Assembly: GCF_035917975.1 (NCBI RefSeq)
Contig: NZ_CP109130.1
Location: forward strand, 7,688,001-7,752,000
Source: Streptosporangium sp. NBC_01756
Lineage (GTDB): Bacteria; Actinomycetota; Actinomycetes; Streptosporangiales; Streptosporangiaceae
DNA: 64,000 bases
Direction of reading: 5' to 3'
The translations under genes and the position numbers were made by a program. Shown piece after piece: positions 7,520 to 15,936 of this stretch (the first letter of the stretch is position 1; every line of letters begins with the position of its first letter). The notes below the pieces were generated by a model. It was not told the DNA's origin. It saw only the letters and a program-made list of their open reading frames with translations, and made no database searches.

Positions 7520-8665
7520 CTAGCCATCGCCACCGACATTTCTCCGCCCGGTGGAGGGGACCGCGGCCCGGATCTCCTTCCTTCGCCTGAGCCGAGCCAG
7601 CCACGTCGTACCCAGCAGCGCGGCGAACACCGGCAACCAGGCCAGCCGGTGCAGCACCCAGAGCGGTTCGGTGGGCGGCGCCAGCAGGCCGGGCACGTCA
7701 CCGAAGCGCAGCGCCGCGAGGGCGGTCAGGGCCGGCGCGGTCTGATGCCACAGGAAGATCGTCATCGCCGACAGGTTGGCCAGCGCCACCACCGCCCAGA
7801 TCCGGGGCCGCCGCATCAACCGGGCCAGCGGTTCGCGGGCCAGCAGCGCCAGCCCCACCTGCGCGACGCCGAAGCAGACCACGGCGAGTGTGGGCGGGCT
7901 CAGGTTGGAGAGCTTCGCCCCCGTAACCCCCACCATGCTGGCCGGATACCCGAACCCGGTGACCAGCACCACGGCTCCGGCCGTCCCGCCCACCAGTAGA
8001 CCGGCCGCCGTCCGGCGCGAGGTGAGCGCACCGTTCGCCCAGCCGATCCCCAGCGCGTACGGCACCAGCCACCCGGCCGCCAGGTTGGCCCACCGCAGCC
8101 AGTCCGGCCCGCCCTGCGAGAAAACGGCCACGTCCACCACGAGCACGACCACGACCCCTGAGACGGCCACGGTGCCCGGCCGCAGGCGCAGGAGCAGCGG
8201 GGTGGCCGCGTTGAGCGCGGCGAAGACCGCCAGGAACCACAGTGGCCCGACGGCCGGAACCACCAGCGACCTGACCGCTCGTTCAGGCAGGCCGTGCAGC
8301 GCCATGCCGACCGCGATCCCGGTCCAGAGCAGGGCGAGCGGCACCACCGGCGGCAGCAGCCGTCCCATCCTGGCCCGCACCCAGGCAGGGCGATCGGTGA
8401 CCGTCCGCAGGCTCCGGGCCGCGGCGTAGCCGCCCACGAAGAAGAACACCGCCAGGGTCTGCAGCACCCAGGACAGGGGGGTGAGCGCGGGCAGGTAACT
8501 GAGCGGGCTGGAGGCGTACACCTTCCCAGCGGGCCCGTGCACCCAGGCCGTGACCAGCCAGTGCCCCGCGACCACCCCGAGGGTCGCCAGTGCGCGCAGC
8601 GCGTCCATCCCCCGGTCCCTGCCGGCCGGGGTGGCCGCCTCGATCCGGGCGGCGACGCTAGCCAC
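7520..8665 (-). CDS. Membrane acyltransferase, acyltransferase-3/OafA-like
   Basis: 381 residues with about ten hydrophobic segments. The N-terminal RGMDALRALATLGVVAGHWLV is the classic acyltransferase-3 start with its conserved Arg-Ala-X-Ala and His at the end of helix 1; FFFVGGYAAARSLR follows as the FFxxSGF-equivalent, and TIFLWHQTAP is near the C-terminus. Enzymes of this family transfer acyl groups to extracytoplasmic glycans or lipids. Its start overlaps the end of the secreted alpha/beta hydrolase by 8 bases, so the two are likely translationally coupled. Confidence 0.87.
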   Translation of the reverse strand: MASVAARIEAATPAGRDRGMDALRALATLGVVAGHWLVTAWVHGPAGKVYASSPLSYLPALTPLSWVLQTLAVFFFVGGYAAARSLRTVTDRPAWVRARMGRLLPPVVPLALLWTGIAVGMALHGLPERAVRSLVVPAVGPLWFLAVFAALNAATPLLLRLRPGTVAVSGVVVVLVVDVAVFSQGGPDWLRWANLAAGWLVPYALGIGWANGALTSRRTAAGLLVGGTAGAVVLVTGFGYPASMVGVTGAKLSNLSPPTLAVVCFGVAQVGLALLAREPLARLMRRPRIWAVVALANLSAMTIFLWHQTAPALTALAALRFGDVPGLLAPPTEPLWVLHRLAWLPVFAALLGTTWLARLRRRKEIRAAVPSTGRRNVGGDG

Positions 8666-9407
8666 GTGACACCTCGCCCGTCCGGCCGAGGGCGATCAGG
8701 GTCAGGTTGCGCAGGGACACACCGCCGGGTGCGAAGTAGTCGCTGTGCCCGGCGTCTCCCGTCGCGAACAGCCGGGCGCCGAAGGACGGGTCCGCCGGGT
8801 CGGGGCCGAAGCCGAGCGGGCCGATCCGAAGCTTGGGCACATCACGCATCCAGTCCCGGCTGCCGCTGCCCACCCAGAGCGGGATGTCGCCGAGCTCGGC
8901 CGCTGCGGAGACGCCGAGCCCGGGACTGCCGACGGCGACCATGCTCGCCACGCCCGATCCGGGCGCGGCCTTGGCGCACACGACCGACCCGTAGCTGTGG
9001 CACAGCAGACTGACGCGCTTGCCCGCAAGCGTCTCGGCGAGGTATCGCCGCAGCGCCACGGCTCCTCTCCCGGCGGCTCCACCGGTCACCACCTCAAGGC
9101 TGACGGTCGCCGGGCTGTCGTACCCGAGCCAGGCCACCACCGCCAACCGGGCCCCGGGGCCCAGCGCCCGCGCCTCGGCCAGCACCGCCTTGGCGCCGCC
9201 GCCCGGAGTGCTGTACGCCTTGGCCCTGCCGCCGTCGAAGGAGGCGACCGTGGTGTCGGAGCCCGGGACGACGACCGCGACGTGCTCAGCCGTACGGAGA
9301 TCGCCGTAGACCCTGACGACACGGTCGCCCGGGGGCGCGGGGACGACCACATAGGTAAGCGCGGCGGTGGTGACCATGGCGAGCGTGCGGCGGAACATGC
9401 GGAACAT
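8658..9407 (-). CDS. Secreted alpha/beta hydrolase, DUF1023 type
   Basis: 249 residues with an N-terminal hydrophobic signal segment (MFRMFRRTLAMVTTAALTYV). The DUF1023 pattern is present: AVVVPGSDTTVASFD, then the nucleophile elbow LLCHSYGSVVCAKAA (Ser in the SYG context, GxSxG-like HSYGS), VAVGSPGLGVSAAAEL, and DPADPSFGARLFATGDAGHSDYF giving the distal acid and His. DUF1023 proteins are actinobacterial serine hydrolases, probably acting on envelope lipids. AGGAGG lies 4 bases before ATG 9407 and is embedded in a perfect 11-bp inverted repeat. Confidence 0.85.
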   Translation of the reverse strand: MFRMFRRTLAMVTTAALTYVVVPAPPGDRVVRVYGDLRTAEHVAVVVPGSDTTVASFDGGRAKAYSTPGGGAKAVLAEARALGPGARLAVVAWLGYDSPATVSLEVVTGGAAGRGAVALRRYLAETLAGKRVSLLCHSYGSVVCAKAAPGSGVASMVAVGSPGLGVSAAAELGDIPLWVGSGSRDWMRDVPKLRIGPLGFGPDPADPSFGARLFATGDAGHSDYFAPGGVSLRNLTLIALGRTGEVSRG

Positions 9408-9414
9408 GGAGCCT

Positions 9415-9440
9415 CCTGTCCGGTTGGTGAACCGGACAGG
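9415..9440. promoter_or_regulatory. Perfect 11-bp inverted repeat at the hydrolase ribosome-binding site
   Basis: CCTGTCCGGTT (9415-9425), 4-base spacer, AACCGGACAGG (9430-9440). The arm nearest the gene includes the AGGAGG ribosome-binding site. Could be a repressor operator or an RNA hairpin hiding the site. Confidence 0.7.
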
Positions 9441-9517
9441 ACGCTAGGGACCAAGATCCGTCGTCGGCGTCGTCCCACGGTGCTCACCCCATGGATCCCT
9501 CCAGGGGGTAAGGGGGC

Positions 9518-10174
9518 TCACCCGCCGGGGCGGACCAGGCCCGTCTCGTAGGCATGGACGATCGCCTGGGCGCGGTCGCGCAGGTTCAGCTTCGCCAGGA
9601 TCCGGCCCACATGGGTCTTGACGGTCTGCTCCGACAGCACGAGCTCCTCGGCGATCTCCTGGTTGGAGCGGCCCTGGGCGATGAGGGTGAGCACCTCGGT
9701 CTCCCGCTCGGTGATGTCGTCCAGCCGGCCGCGTGGGCGGCGCGGCCCGACGCGGGCGAACTCCGCGATCAGCCGCCGGGTCACCGAGGGTGCGAGCAGC
9801 GCCTCCCCGGACGCCACCACCCGGACCGCCTCGGCGAGCTGCTGGGCGGAGGCGTCCTTGAGCAGGAACCCGCTGGCCCCGGCCCGCAGCGCCTCGTAGA
9901 CGTAGTCGTCGAGGTCGAAGGTGGTCAGGATCAGGACCTTCGGCGGGGAGCCGTCCCCGTCCAGGATCGCCCGCGTCGCCGCCAGGCCGTCCATGACCGG
10001 CATCCGCACATCCATCAGCACCACGTCCGGCCGCAGCTCGGCCACTCGCGCCACGGCCTCGCGGCCGTCGGCCGCCTCGCCCACGACCTCGATGTCCGGC
10101 TGGGAGTCCAGGAACACGGTGAACCCGGTCCGGACCATGCCCTGGTCGTCGGCGATGAGCACCCGGATCGTCAT
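9518..10174 (-). CDS. NarL/FixJ-type response regulator
   Basis: 218 residues: receiver domain (IRVLIADDQGMVRTGF with the acidic pocket, phosphoacceptor Asp in DVVLMDVRMPVMDG at about 54, KVLILTTFDLDDYVYEAL at the switch) followed by a LuxR helix-turn-helix (ITERETEVLTLIAQGRSNQEI, then VLSEQTVKTHVGRILAKL). It is the DNA-binding output of the adjacent histidine kinase; its ATG overlaps the kinase stop by 4 bases. Target genes are not evident; the hydrolase-acyltransferase pair just downstream is a candidate. Confidence 0.93.
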   Translation of the reverse strand: MTIRVLIADDQGMVRTGFTVFLDSQPDIEVVGEAADGREAVARVAELRPDVVLMDVRMPVMDGLAATRAILDGDGSPPKVLILTTFDLDDYVYEALRAGASGFLLKDASAQQLAEAVRVVASGEALLAPSVTRRLIAEFARVGPRRPRGRLDDITERETEVLTLIAQGRSNQEIAEELVLSEQTVKTHVGRILAKLNLRDRAQAIVHAYETGLVRPGG

Positions 10175-11463
10175 GCGTTCTCCATGATCGGCAGTATGGC
10201 GGTGACCGCGAAGCCCGTTCCTACAGGCCCGGTCCACAGCCTTCCGCCGAGCATGGAGACCCGTTCCCGCATCCCGATCAGGCCGTGCCCCGTATGCCCC
10301 GGTTCCCCCGCGTGCTCCGGCGGGGCGGGGGAGCGGCGCCTGGCATCGTTCTCCACATGGATGTGCAGTTCGGCGCCGGATCGGCTGATCCTCATCGAGA
10401 CGGCCGAGCCCGGCGCATGCCGCATGGCGTTGCTGAGCGACTCCTGCGCGATCCGGTAGGCGGACAGGCTCACCGCCGTGGGCAGCCCCATCAGGTCGCC
10501 GCCCAGCTTGAGCGTCACGGTGAGCCCGGCCGAGCGCGCGGTGCCGACGAGCTCCTCCAGACGGCCGAGGCCCGGCTGAGGCGCGGTGTCCGCGTGCCCG
10601 TCGCCGTCCCGGAGCACGCCCACGACGCGGCGCATCTCGGTCATGGCCGCCAGCGACAGCCCGCGGATCTCTCTCAGCCCCTCCTCCAGGCGTCCGGCGT
10701 CCCCGGTCGCCTGCAGCGGCACGGCCTCCGCCTGGATGGCGATCACCGACATGTGGTGGGCGACGACGTCGTGCAGCTCCCTGGCGATCCTGGCCCTTTC
10801 CTCCAGCGTGGCCTGCGCCGTCAGGGCCCGCTCGCTGCGCTGTTCCTCCTCGGCCAGGCGCCTGGCGGCCAGCCGCCGGGCGCGAACGTTGTAGCCGAAG
10901 AGCGCGGTGACGCTCAGCAGGATCGCGGCTATGACGAGGTCGTCCCGGCTGGTGGTCGAGAGCGCCATGCAGAGCATGGAGGCGATCCACCCGCCCAGGG
11001 TCGTCTCCCGCTCGCAGCGGACCGCGACGGAGTAGACGACGAGGAGATAGGTGACGATCCCGGCTATCGACACGGGATGGCCGCCCAGGGTGTCCATCAG
11101 CGGGGCGGTGCTGAGCATGCCCACCGCGCTGATCCGCCATGCGGCGAGCGGCCAGTGCTCGCGTAACAGCAGAGGGAGGGAGGAGACCGCGGCGGCGTAG
11201 TAGATCTCCCATTCGGGATAGGGAATGGAGAGTCCGTCGTTGCCCGACAGGAGCGAGGACAGGCCCCCGCCGTAGGCGAGCCAGAAGATCAGCAGGTTGG
11301 CCAGTACGACCAGGTCGACGGTCCGGAACGGCAGCAGCCCCAGGGACGCGGGGACCGGTATCGCCAGGCGGCGGGAGCGGGGGAACGGAGGGTCGGCACG
11401 GCCGCTGACCACCGCCAGGGTCAGCGGCCGGGTGAGCCGTACGAGACCGGCGGGTAGATTCAC
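10171..11463 (-). CDS. Two-component sensor histidine kinase, HisKA_3 family
   Basis: 430-residue membrane sensor. Several N-terminal transmembrane helices (about residues 45-170, e.g. TVDLVVLANLLIFWLAYGGG and IVTYLLVVYSVAV) form the sensor part with little extracellular domain. A coiled linker leads to the dimerisation box ERARIARELHDVVAHHMSVI with the phosphorylated His, and the C-terminal HATPase has ESLSNAMRHAPGS (N box) and GHGLIGMRERVSMLGG (G box). It phosphorylates the NarL-type partner encoded next. The signal is unknown. Confidence 0.93.
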   Translation of the reverse strand: MNLPAGLVRLTRPLTLAVVSGRADPPFPRSRRLAIPVPASLGLLPFRTVDLVVLANLLIFWLAYGGGLSSLLSGNDGLSIPYPEWEIYYAAAVSSLPLLLREHWPLAAWRISAVGMLSTAPLMDTLGGHPVSIAGIVTYLLVVYSVAVRCERETTLGGWIASMLCMALSTTSRDDLVIAAILLSVTALFGYNVRARRLAARRLAEEEQRSERALTAQATLEERARIARELHDVVAHHMSVIAIQAEAVPLQATGDAGRLEEGLREIRGLSLAAMTEMRRVVGVLRDGDGHADTAPQPGLGRLEELVGTARSAGLTVTLKLGGDLMGLPTAVSLSAYRIAQESLSNAMRHAPGSAVSMRISRSGAELHIHVENDARRRSPAPPEHAGEPGHTGHGLIGMRERVSMLGGRLWTGPVGTGFAVTAILPIMENA

Positions 11464-11833
11464 CCGGCCAGCCTAGACAGCCGCGGCCCGGACGGCGTCA
11501 CACCCGGGAGTGATCCCGCCTCACCCCCAGGAGGTACGGCAGGCAGGGCGGGCACAGCGGGACAGCCGTATCGCCGGCGCCGTGGTGTCCGATGCCGACG
11601 CCGTGATGATCGGCGCCCAGCGCACCCGCACCGACTCGTGACGGCTCCGCCGAACGATCTGCTGCATCCGCTGACCCCCCTGATCAGTCAACCGCCGCGC
11701 GCTGAGCAGTTCTGCCGTACACGACCTCATCCTCGACGGCAACCACGTTTGCCATCGAGGGTGAGGCCCACCAACCCGGCACCGCGAACACCGACCGGCG
11801 TGGACCCCCCGGCCAACGTTCGTGGTCAACGCA
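11464..11833. other. Gene-poor interval with a transposase relic
   Basis: No intact gene. Apart from the IS630-like fragment listed separately, I see only poorly coding sequence between the histidine kinase start and the end of the HTH regulator. Confidence 0.6.
11521..11700 (-). pseudogene. IS630-like transposase N-terminal fragment
   Basis: The reverse strand reads RRLTDQGGQRMQQIVRRSR and then APIITASASDTTAPAI, which matches the pattern of the start of IS630-family transposases (LxxxEgxxLxxIVRR...RaxxllasaxG...vpxIa). Only about 50 residues remain; no catalytic DDE part, terminal repeats or TA duplications are visible. Judged by recall of the family only. Confidence 0.4.
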
Positions 11834-12385
11834 CTACCGGCCGGTTCCATGCGGAGGCGGTTGCTCGGTAGGGAACAAGATCGCGCTGAGGAGGTACGGT
11901 GTGCGGTCCGGTGCGGGAGTGTTGGCCAGCCGGTCGCGCAGCACCGTGAGCAGGTCGGCCGTCATCGCGGTGAGCTCGTCCGGGCTGAGCCACAGCGTAC
12001 CCTGCCGGTAGGAGACCGAGTCGGCGGCCGGGTTGGCGCCGTCGCGGTCCAGGTAGGCGTTGAACTCGGCTATCAGGACGGCCATGGCCGCGGCGAATCC
12101 CCGGCGGTGGTCGTCGAGCGACATCGCGGCGGCCGCGTCGGTGTCGATCGTGGGCCGGTTTTGACGCAGGCGATAGCGGCGCTCGATGGCGCCGCGTACC
12201 CGCTGCTCGCCGTCCACCTCCACGAACCCTCCCTCGGTCAGCTGTGCGACCTGGCGGTACACCGTGATCTTCGGTACCTCGGGCAGGCGGGCGCACATCT
12301 GCGCAATCGTCAGCGCACCTGCTGCGGACAGGGCGTGCACGATGCGCAGCCGAACCGGGTGCAACAACTGCTCGACGGGATCCAT
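11834..12385 (-). CDS. ArsR-like winged-helix transcriptional regulator
   Basis: 183 residues. The N-terminal winged helix is LLHPVRLRIVHALSAAGALTIAQMCARLPEVPKITVYRQVAQLTEGGFVEV-like (quoted in part: HPVRLRIVHAL, KITVYRQVAQLTEGGF), followed by an effector region with many acidic residues and DRDGANPAADSVSYRQGTLW. It belongs to the HTH family that resembles ArsR/YjjM repressors without metal cysteines. It diverges from an alpha/beta hydrolase; the 65-bp gap holds a perfect 7-bp inverted repeat, so it probably represses both genes. Confidence 0.82.
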   Translation of the reverse strand: MDPVEQLLHPVRLRIVHALSAAGALTIAQMCARLPEVPKITVYRQVAQLTEGGFVEVDGEQRVRGAIERRYRLRQNRPTIDTDAAAAMSLDDHRRGFAAAMAVLIAEFNAYLDRDGANPAADSVSYRQGTLWLSPDELTAMTADLLTVLRDRLANTPAPDRTPYLLSAILFPTEQPPPHGTGR

Positions 12386-12410
12386 GGCCCAACGATTTCA
12401 TATGCGATAC

Positions 12411-12430
12411 CGTTATCAAAAACGATAACG
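12411..12430. promoter_or_regulatory. Probable operator of the divergent HTH regulator
   Basis: CGTTATC (12411-12417), six A-rich bases, GATAACG (12424-12430): a perfect dyad in the shared promoter region between the regulator start (12385) and the hydrolase start (12451). Confidence 0.65.
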
Positions 12431-12450
12431 TGATGACTGGAGGAGGCGGC

Positions 12451-13284
12451 ATGCGGGAGATGCCAGGGCAGGCGGTGCCGGTGAACGGCCGGCACGTCTA
12501 TGTCGAGGAGTCCGGCCAGGGGCAGGACTGGGTGGTCTTCGAGGCGGGCCAAGGCTGCGGCCGGACCTGCTGGGACCCGGTGTTACCGCCGCTGGCCGGC
12601 AGGGCGCGGCTGGTGGCCTACGACCGGGCCGGCCGCGTGCTCAGCGGCCGCGCCCCCCGGCAACTCGGCGTCGACGACATGGCCGCCGACCTGGTTGCGA
12701 TGACCGAGGCCGTCGTCCCGGGCGAGTTCGTGCTCGTCGCGCACAGCATGGGCGGGCTGGTCGCCCGTCTCGCCGCCGAACGCCTGGGATCCCGGCTGCG
12801 GGGGCTGCTGCTGGTCGACGCCCTACCGGAGACCTCCCCGGTGTACGACACCTGGGACCAGACCACCAAGAAGATCGACCGCATGATGGCCGTGGTGCAG
12901 ACGCTCACCCGTTTCCAACCCCTGGCGCGACTGTTCACCGGCAACGTCCGGCGCTTGTTCTCCGCTGACACCTACCAGTCCATGCTCGCCGAGGACTTCA
13001 CCCCCGCCGGAACCTCCCAGACCCGCAAGGAGATCCAGGCGGTGGCCGCCGCCGTCCCGCGGTTCCGCGCCCAGCCGCCCCGACTCCCGAAATGCCCGAC
13101 GATCGTGCTGTCTGCGGCCCGCGCCGCCAAAGGGCGGGAGCGCCAGCACGCCGCCATCCGCGAGCACCAGCGCCGATACGCCGGCAGCCTGCCCGACGGG
13201 CGTCATGAAGAGGTCGACTCGGGGCATTTCATCCAGGCCGAGCAGCCACACCTCGTCGCCGAGCGAATCCGCGAACTCCTCTGA
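12451..13284 (+). CDS. Alpha/beta hydrolase
   Basis: 277 residues with the alpha/beta hydrolase fold: VVFEAGQGCGRTCWDPV near the oxyanion region, LVAYDRAGRVLSG, nucleophile elbow LVAHSMGGLVARLAAE (Ser), and a C-terminal EEVDSGHFIQAEQP with the catalytic His. No signal peptide. Start ATG 12451 is preceded by GGAGGAGG at 5 bases; a GTG at 12430 in the same frame has no such site. Substrate unknown. It is expressed divergently from its probable repressor. Confidence 0.85.
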   Translation: MREMPGQAVPVNGRHVYVEESGQGQDWVVFEAGQGCGRTCWDPVLPPLAGRARLVAYDRAGRVLSGRAPRQLGVDDMAADLVAMTEAVVPGEFVLVAHSMGGLVARLAAERLGSRLRGLLLVDALPETSPVYDTWDQTTKKIDRMMAVVQTLTRFQPLARLFTGNVRRLFSADTYQSMLAEDFTPAGTSQTRKEIQAVAAAVPRFRAQPPRLPKCPTIVLSAARAAKGRERQHAAIREHQRRYAGSLPDGRHEEVDSGHFIQAEQPHLVAERIRELL

Positions 13285-13398
13285 CACCGGCGTCAACGGC
13301 ATCACCACCACCATCGCTGTCGCGAGGGGAAATTACACAATTACGATCGCTCACAGCGAACACGCTCAACCTCGGGAACATTTCAGGGCTCCCATTAA

Positions 13399-13417
13399 TT
13401 GAGTCGATGTAACTCAA
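13399..13417. promoter_or_regulatory. HAIR element (HspR operator) before lon
   Basis: TTGAGT, seven bases, ACTCAA: the core of the HspR-associated inverted repeat CTTGAGT-N7-ACTCAAG known from actinomycete heat-shock genes. It ends 14 bases before the lon start, overlapping the leader, so HspR binding would block transcription or its start. Confidence 0.8.
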
Positions 13418-13431
13418 CCTTTGGAGTGCAG

Positions 13432-15801
13432 ATGAGTGAGAGCTTGATCCTCCCGGTCCTTCCGCTCGACGACGAGGTCGTGCTGCCGGGCATGGTGGTT
13501 CCGCTGGACCTGTCGGAGAACGAGGTCCGGGCCGCGATCGACGCGGCTCAGGCTCTCAGCGACAACAAGCCAGAGGTGCTGCTCGTTCCCCGGATCGACG
13601 GGCGATACGGTTCCGTGGGCGTCCGTGCCATCGTCGAGCAGGTGGGCAGACTGCCCGGTGGCGAGCCCGCCGCCGTGGTGCGCGGTGTCGACCGCGTCCG
13701 CGTGGGCACCGGCACGACCGGTCCCGGCGCGGCTCTGTGGGTGCAGGCCACCGTGATCGAGGCCGTCCCGACCGGTGAGCGCGCCGAGGAGCTGGCCAAG
13801 GAGTACAAGGCGCTGAGCACCACGATCCTGCAGAAGCGGGGTGCGTGGCAGGTCGTCGACGCGGTCAACCAGATGGACGACCCGTCGGTCCTCGCCGACA
13901 GCTCCGGCTACGCCCCCTGGCTGAACACGCCGCGTAAGGCCGAGATCCTGCAGACCGCCGACCCGGCCGACCGGTTGGAGAAGCTGGTCGAGTGGGCGCG
14001 TGAGCACCTGGCGGAGCTCGACGTGGCCGAGACGATCCGCAAGGACGTCCAGGAAGGCATGGAGAAGCAGCAGCGCGAGTTCCTGCTCCGCCAGCAGCTC
14101 GCCGCGGTCCGCAAGGAGCTGTCCGAGCTCAACGGCTCCTCCCCGGAGACCGAGGAGGAGGACTACCGTGCCCGCGTCGAGGCGGCCGACCTGCCCGAGA
14201 AGGTGCGCGAGGCCGCGCTCAAGGAGGTCGACAAGCTGGAGCGGACCTCCGACCAGTCTCCCGAGACCGGCTGGATCCGCACCTGGCTCGACACCGTCCT
14301 CGACCTCCCGTGGAACGAGCGGACCGAGGATTCCTACGACATCGCCGCGGCCCGCGCCGTCCTCGACGCCGACCACACCGGCCTCGACGACGTCAAGGAC
14401 CGCATCATCGAATACCTCGCCGTCCGCGGCCGCCGGGCCGAGAAGGGCCTCGGCGTGGTCGGCGGGCGCCGCAGCGGCGCCGTGCTCGCGCTGGCCGGGC
14501 CTCCGGGAGTCGGCAAGACCTCGCTGGGCGAGTCCGTGGCCCGCGCGATGGGCCGCAAGTTCGTCCGGGTCGCCCTCGGCGGCGTCCGCGACGAGGCCGA
14601 GATCCGCGGTCACCGGCGCACCTACGTCGGCGCCCAGTCCGGCCGGATCGTCCGCGCCATCCGCGAAGCCGGGTCGATGAACCCGGTCGTGCTGCTGGAC
14701 GAGGTCGACAAGGTCGGCTCCGACTACCGGGGGGACCCGACGGCCGCGCTGCTGGAGGTGCTCGACCCGGCGCAGAACCACACCTTCCGCGACCACTACC
14801 TGGAGGTCGAGCTCGACCTCAGCGACGTGCTCTTCCTGGCGACCGCCAACGTGCTGGAGGCCATCCCCGGCCCGCTGCTGGACCGCATGGAGATCGTGAC
14901 GCTCGACGGCTACACCGAGGACGAGAAGGTCGCGATCGCCCGCGACCACCTGCTCCCGCGCCAGCTCGACAAGGCCGGCCTCACCACCGAGGACGTCACC
15001 GTCGAAGAGGACGCGCTGCGCAGGCTGGCGGGCGAATACACCCGGGAGGCCGGGGTCCGGTCCCTGGAGCGCTCGATCGCCAGGATCCTGCGCAAGGTGA
15101 CCGCCAACGTCGCCCTCGGCGAGGGCGAGCTGCCCGTGACGGTGGGCGACCTGGTCCCCTATCTCGGCCGTCCGCGCCACGTGCCGGAGTCCTCGCTTCC
15201 GGAGTCCCGCCAGCGTACGTCGGTGCCCGGCGTGGCGACCGGTCTCGCGGTCACCGGTGCCGGTGGCGACGTCCTCTACGTGGAGGCCTCGCTGGCCGAC
15301 CCGGAGACCGGCGACACCGGCCTGACCCTCACCGGTCAGCTCGGTGACGTGATGAAGGAGTCGGCCAAGATCGCGCTGTCCTACCTGCGCTCTCGCGGCG
15401 CGGAGCTGGAGCTGCCGGTGGCGTCGCTCAAGGACCGCTCGGTGCACGTCCACTTCCCCGCGGGCGCGGTGCCCAAGGACGGCCCGTCGGCGGGTGTCAC
15501 CCTGACCACGGCCCTGGCCTCGCTGCTCTCGGGCCGTCCGGTCAGGAACGACGTGGCGATGACCGGCGAGGTCTCCCTCACCGGCCGGGTGCTGCCCATC
15601 GGCGGGGTCAAGCAGAAGCTGCTGGCCGCGCACCGGGCGGGCATCACCACCGTGCTGATCCCGGCCCGCAACGAGCCCGACCTGGACGACGTCCCCGAGG
15701 CCGTGCGCAACGAGCTCACCGTTCACGTGGTGAGCGACGTGCGCGAGGTTCTGGAGATCGCGCTCACCCCGGCCAAGGTCGCCGAGCGCGTCGTCGCCTG
15801 A
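13432..15801 (+). CDS. lon: ATP-dependent protease La (Lon)
   Basis: 789-residue bacterial Lon (LonA), cytoplasmic hexameric protease degrading misfolded and regulatory proteins. Order: N-terminal substrate domain from LPVLPLDDEVVLPGMVVPLDL, coiled helical part (EKQQREFLLRQQLAAVRKEL), AAA+ module with Walker A GPPGVGKTS (Lys 362) and Walker B VVLLDEVDKVG, and the protease domain with the Ser-Lys dyad: PKDGPSAGVT (Ser about 686) and KQKLLAAHRAG (second Lys, about 729). Start ATG 13432 has TTGGAG upstream; a TTG at 13399 falls within the operator. Single gene ending in a strong terminator; the HAIR box indicates heat-shock control by HspR. Confidence 0.97.
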   Translation: MSESLILPVLPLDDEVVLPGMVVPLDLSENEVRAAIDAAQALSDNKPEVLLVPRIDGRYGSVGVRAIVEQVGRLPGGEPAAVVRGVDRVRVGTGTTGPGAALWVQATVIEAVPTGERAEELAKEYKALSTTILQKRGAWQVVDAVNQMDDPSVLADSSGYAPWLNTPRKAEILQTADPADRLEKLVEWAREHLAELDVAETIRKDVQEGMEKQQREFLLRQQLAAVRKELSELNGSSPETEEEDYRARVEAADLPEKVREAALKEVDKLERTSDQSPETGWIRTWLDTVLDLPWNERTEDSYDIAAARAVLDADHTGLDDVKDRIIEYLAVRGRRAEKGLGVVGGRRSGAVLALAGPPGVGKTSLGESVARAMGRKFVRVALGGVRDEAEIRGHRRTYVGAQSGRIVRAIREAGSMNPVVLLDEVDKVGSDYRGDPTAALLEVLDPAQNHTFRDHYLEVELDLSDVLFLATANVLEAIPGPLLDRMEIVTLDGYTEDEKVAIARDHLLPRQLDKAGLTTEDVTVEEDALRRLAGEYTREAGVRSLERSIARILRKVTANVALGEGELPVTVGDLVPYLGRPRHVPESSLPESRQRTSVPGVATGLAVTGAGGDVLYVEASLADPETGDTGLTLTGQLGDVMKESAKIALSYLRSRGAELELPVASLKDRSVHVHFPAGAVPKDGPSAGVTLTTALASLLSGRPVRNDVAMTGEVSLTGRVLPIGGVKQKLLAAHRAGITTVLIPARNEPDLDDVPEAVRNELTVHVVSDVREVLEIALTPAKVAERVVA

Positions 15802-15816
15802 CCCTGCCCCCGAAGG

Positions 15817-15846
15817 CGGCCCGTCCTCCGAGCAGAGGACGGGCCG
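15817..15846 (+). terminator. Terminator hairpin after lon
   Basis: Perfect 12-bp stem (GGCCCGTCCTC paired with GAGGACGGGCC plus a closing C-G) with a 6-base loop, 16 bases after the lon stop. No T-run follows, as is common in actinomycetes. Confidence 0.85.
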
Positions 15847-15936
15847 TCCCCGGCTCCGGACCGCACGGAGCACGCCGTACTGACATAAATGGGCAAATCA
15901 TAAAGCTGCTTGACTGAAAAATTCGCTCATGCTGTC

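Noticed and set aside
13414..15873. Very long open frame on the minus strand opposite lon
   Set aside because: Composition (Gly/Arg/Val/Leu-rich, no motif) and exact overlap with lon show it is an antisense shadow caused by high GC at third positions.
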